In this document: positions 62,068 to 64,000 of the stretch, in pieces
Layout of the letters: each line of letters starts with the position of its first letter
Position numbering within the stretch: position 1 is the stretch's first letter
Assembly (NCBI GenBank): GCA_947175195.1
Contig: CAMWLQ010000002.1
Coordinates: 186,001 to 250,000 of the forward strand
Direction of reading: 5' to 3'
Length of the DNA: 64,000 bases
Source of the DNA: an uncultured Clostridia bacterium
GTDB taxonomy: Bacteria; Bacillota; Clostridia; Christensenellales; Pumilibacteraceae
Position numbers and translations under genes: made by a program
Notes under the pieces: generated by a model
What the model saw: only the letters and a program-made list of their open reading frames with translations
Database searches by the model: none
What the model was told of the DNA's origin: nothing

Positions 62068-62620
62068 AAGATAACAATTCAAAATCTACTATCCCGCTAT
62101 CGGTGTGATACAGCGCGCCCTTGACAACAACGTCGGCATTGTTCAAAAGCTTTTCGATTTTGCCAACGCTTTGCTTTACGTTAAGAATACTCGCCTTGCC
62201 CGCATCCGTTTCATCGCCAACGGCATGCTTTATTTCGTCGGTAATGAATTTTACATACCCGCCGTTTTGATGTGTCGCAGCGCTTACCGCGCCGCAGCCG
62301 GTGTGCCCGAGTACTACCACGAGCCTGCAACCCAAATGCTCGGTCGCATATTGTATACTGCCCAACTGAATGTTGTCTATTACGTTACCGGCAACGCGGA
62401 TTACGAATAAATCCCCTATTCCCGCCGAAAAAATACTCTCGGGCATAACCCTCGAATCCGAACAGCTGACAATAACGGCATACGGACTTTGTCCATGTTC
62501 GCTTGTATACCGTCGTCTTTCAAGCGAAATATCTCCGACGCCGTTGGTCGAGTTTATGTAAATTTTATTTCCTTCTTTTAACCGTTCCAATGCATCGGCG
62601 GCTACATTGTTTTCGCGCAT
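62066..62620 (-). CDS. Beta-class carbonic anhydrase
   Basis: 184 residues from ATG 62620 (AGGAG 7 bp upstream; the frame opens at 62644). Zinc ligands are in CSDSRV (Cys, with the Asp-Arg dyad) and LGHTGCGAV (His, Cys). Other conserved parts: RVAGNVIDN and GSIQYATEHLG. Converts CO2 to bicarbonate in the cytosol. It begins 13 bp after the FAD-dehydrogenase gene, so the two are co-transcribed; no metabolic link is evident. Confidence 0.93.
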   Translation of the reverse strand: MRENNVAADALERLKEGNKIYINSTNGVGDISLERRRYTSEHGQSPYAVIVSCSDSRVMPESIFSAGIGDLFVIRVAGNVIDNIQLGSIQYATEHLGCRLVVVLGHTGCGAVSAATHQNGGYVKFITDEIKHAVGDETDAGKASILNVKQSVGKIEKLLNNADVVVKGALYHTDSGIVDFELLS

Positions 62621-62633
62621 ACTCATACTCCTA

Positions 62634-64000
62634 TTACTTAACAATTCCCGTTTGCGAGAGTATGTGCCTTGCGACGTGCACGCCGCTTGCGGATGCGTGC
62701 GAAAGCGAATGAGTTACACCGCTACCGTCGCCGATGATATAAAGACCTTTATGGCTGACCTCGAGGTTTTCGTCGGTTTCTACTTCCATATTGTAGAATT
62801 TGACCTCGACGCCGTACAAAAGCGTTTCGTCGTTTGCCGTGCCGTTTGCCACCTTATCGAGGGCATAAATCATTTCGATTATACCGTCGAGAATACGCTT
62901 GGGCAAAATAAGGCTCAAATCTCCGGGCGTAGCGCTCAGTGTGGGCACGACAAGGTTTTCATCGATACGCTTTTGCGTGCTGCGCCTACCCCTTACCATA
63001 TCGCCGAATCTTTGCACAATTACGCCGCCGCCAAGCATATTGGAAAGCCTTGCAATGCTCTCGCCGTAGCCGTTGCTGTCCTTGAACGGCTCCGAGAAAT
63101 GCTTGGACACGAGCAAGGCAAAATTAGTATTATTGGTCTTGCGCGACTCATCCTCAAAGCTGTGCCCGTTGACCGTAATAATGCCGTTGGTATTTTCATT
63201 TACGACAATGCCGTGCGGATTCATACAAAATGTACGTACTCTATCCTCGTACTTTTCGGTCGTGTATACTATCTTGCTCTCGTAAAGCTCGTCGGTAATA
63301 TGTTCGAACACCTCGGCATTCAGCTCCACTCTTACACCTATATCCACGCGATTGGAATGTGTAATAATGCCCAAATTGCTGCACACCTTTTCCATCCACT
63401 TACTGCCGCTCCTGCCCGCGGAAACAATGCAGTACTTGCACGAATAGCTCTTATCCGCCACAACCTCAAAGCCGCCGGCAGTCTTTTTGATGTCGCCGAC
63501 ATGAGTGTTAAAAAAGAAATCAACCTTATCCTTCAGTTCGGCATAGATATTGGAAAGCACGGTGTAGTTGATGTCGGTACCCAAATGGCGCACCTTAGCG
63601 TCCAAAAGATGCAGCTTGTTTTGCGTGCAAATTTTGTGAAAATGCGAGCCCGCCGTGGAATAGAGCTTGGTTGCGGCACCGCCGTGCGCGGCGTTTATGC
63701 TGTCCACGTACTCCATCAATTCCAAAGCGTTTTTCTTGCCGATATGCTCGTAAAGACTTCCGCCGAAATCGTTGGTTATATTATATTTCCCGTCGGAAAA
63801 CGCGCCGGCGCCGCCAAAGCCCGACATAATAGAACACGTTTTGCAGCTTATGCACGACTTGACCTTGTCGCCGTCAATCGGGCATTTGCGCTTGGACAGC
63901 TCGTTGCCGTCCTCGAATACTGCCACGCGCAGTCCGCTGTTACGCAGTTCATAAGCGGAAAATATACCGCCGGGACCGGCGCCGATAATAATAACGTCGT
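62634..64000 (-). CDS. FAD-dependent dehydrogenase (COG2509-like), 5' end missing
   Basis: Runs off the right edge. The dinucleotide-binding motif IIIGAGPGGIFSAYELRNSG lies in the last 75 bases of the window, so only a few N-terminal codons are lost (an internal GTG at 63926 is not the start). A cysteine-rich stretch CISCKTCSIMSGFGGAGAFS is typical of this poorly characterised FAD oxidoreductase group. Near the C terminus LYIIGDGSGVTHSLSHAS completes the FAD site. Substrate unknown. Confidence 0.85.
   Translation of the reverse strand, partial: DVIIIGAGPGGIFSAYELRNSGLRVAVFEDGNELSKRKCPIDGDKVKSCISCKTCSIMSGFGGAGAFSDGKYNITNDFGGSLYEHIGKKNALELMEYVDSINAAHGGAATKLYSTAGSHFHKICTQNKLHLLDAKVRHLGTDINYTVLSNIYAELKDKVDFFFNTHVGDIKKTAGGFEVVADKSYSCKYCIVSAGRSGSKWMEKVCSNLGIITHSNRVDIGVRVELNAEVFEHITDELYESKIVYTTEKYEDRVRTFCMNPHGIVVNENTNGIITVNGHSFEDESRKTNNTNFALLVSKHFSEPFKDSNGYGESIARLSNMLGGGVIVQRFGDMVRGRRSTQKRIDENLVVPTLSATPGDLSLILPKRILDGIIEMIYALDKVANGTANDETLLYGVEVKFYNMEVETDENLEVSHKGLYIIGDGSGVTHSLSHASASGVHVARHILSQTGIVK

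Overview
The window looks like a piece of the chromosome of an anaerobic, Gram-positive-type member of Clostridia. The evidence is classic Bacillota synteny (smc-ftsY-ylxM-ffh, rpsP-khpA-rimM-trmD-rbgA-rnhB, dnaG-rpoD-trmK, rpmF-plsX-rnc), a flavodiiron protein, FMN reductases of the kind common in anaerobes, and large surface proteins with InlB-type and BspA-type (LRR_5) repeats next to an Opp transporter. An uncultured gut lineage such as Christensenellales would fit, but that placement is inference. Almost every gene is on the minus strand. The plus-strand exceptions are tRNA-Gly, tRNA-Lys, an HxlR regulator and a DNA glycosylase. No phage, insertion sequence, integrase or CRISPR array was seen.

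Layout (mostly read right to left, because genes are on the minus strand). 1-12.5 kb: rpsP, khpA, rimM, trmD, rbgA, rnhB and yraN, then a complete F-type ATP synthase cluster (atpB-E-F-[H'A]-G-D-C), then alr, 5-formyl-THF cyclo-ligase, rsmD, coaD and the start of a coiled-coil protein. The ATP synthase has no separate delta gene. A delta C-terminal (OSCP-like) domain is instead fused to the N terminus of alpha, the most unusual feature of the window. 12.5-21.2 kb: ffh, ylxM, an inserted M48 membrane protease, ftsY and smc. ylxM has a consensus promoter and a perfect 30-bp palindrome at its start site. 21.4-23.4 kb: rnc, plsX, rpmF. 23.4-25.4 kb: six tRNA genes (Gly; Thr, Phe, Asp and a CAT-anticodon tRNA; Lys), with GNAT and macro-domain genes. 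25.5-33 kb: redox and accessory genes (two flavodoxin-fold reductases, HxlR regulator, hypoxanthine-DNA glycosylase, FprA, acetyltransferase, Mrp-type ATPase, O-antigen-ligase-like protein, esterase).

33.1-52.5 kb reads as one minus-strand operon of about 19 kb. It starts at a consensus promoter (52719-52747) and ends at a hairpin terminator (33072-33099). In order it encodes a 2495-residue subtilisin-like protease with about 30 LRR_5 repeats and a C-terminal membrane anchor, a membrane-anchored InlB/LRR protein, an InlB-repeat lipoprotein, OppA, OppB, OppC, OppD, OppF and a small membrane protein. The natural reading is capture and cutting of host or dietary protein at the cell surface followed by peptide import. 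OppC, OppD, OppF and the InlB/LRR protein all carry unusual low-complexity cytoplasmic arms, and the oppA-oppB gap holds a predicted three-way-junction RNA.

52.5-64 kb: a 2H phosphoesterase, tRNA-Leu, an amidohydrolase-fold protein that has lost its metal ligands, galU, a zinc-ribbon coiled-coil protein, trmK, rpoD (sigA), dnaG and a dGTPase-like HD protein. The window ends with a membrane protein/lipoprotein pair, a beta-carbonic anhydrase and a FAD-dependent dehydrogenase that runs off the right edge.

Limits: all family calls are from reading the sequence; no searches, folding or composition calculations were run.
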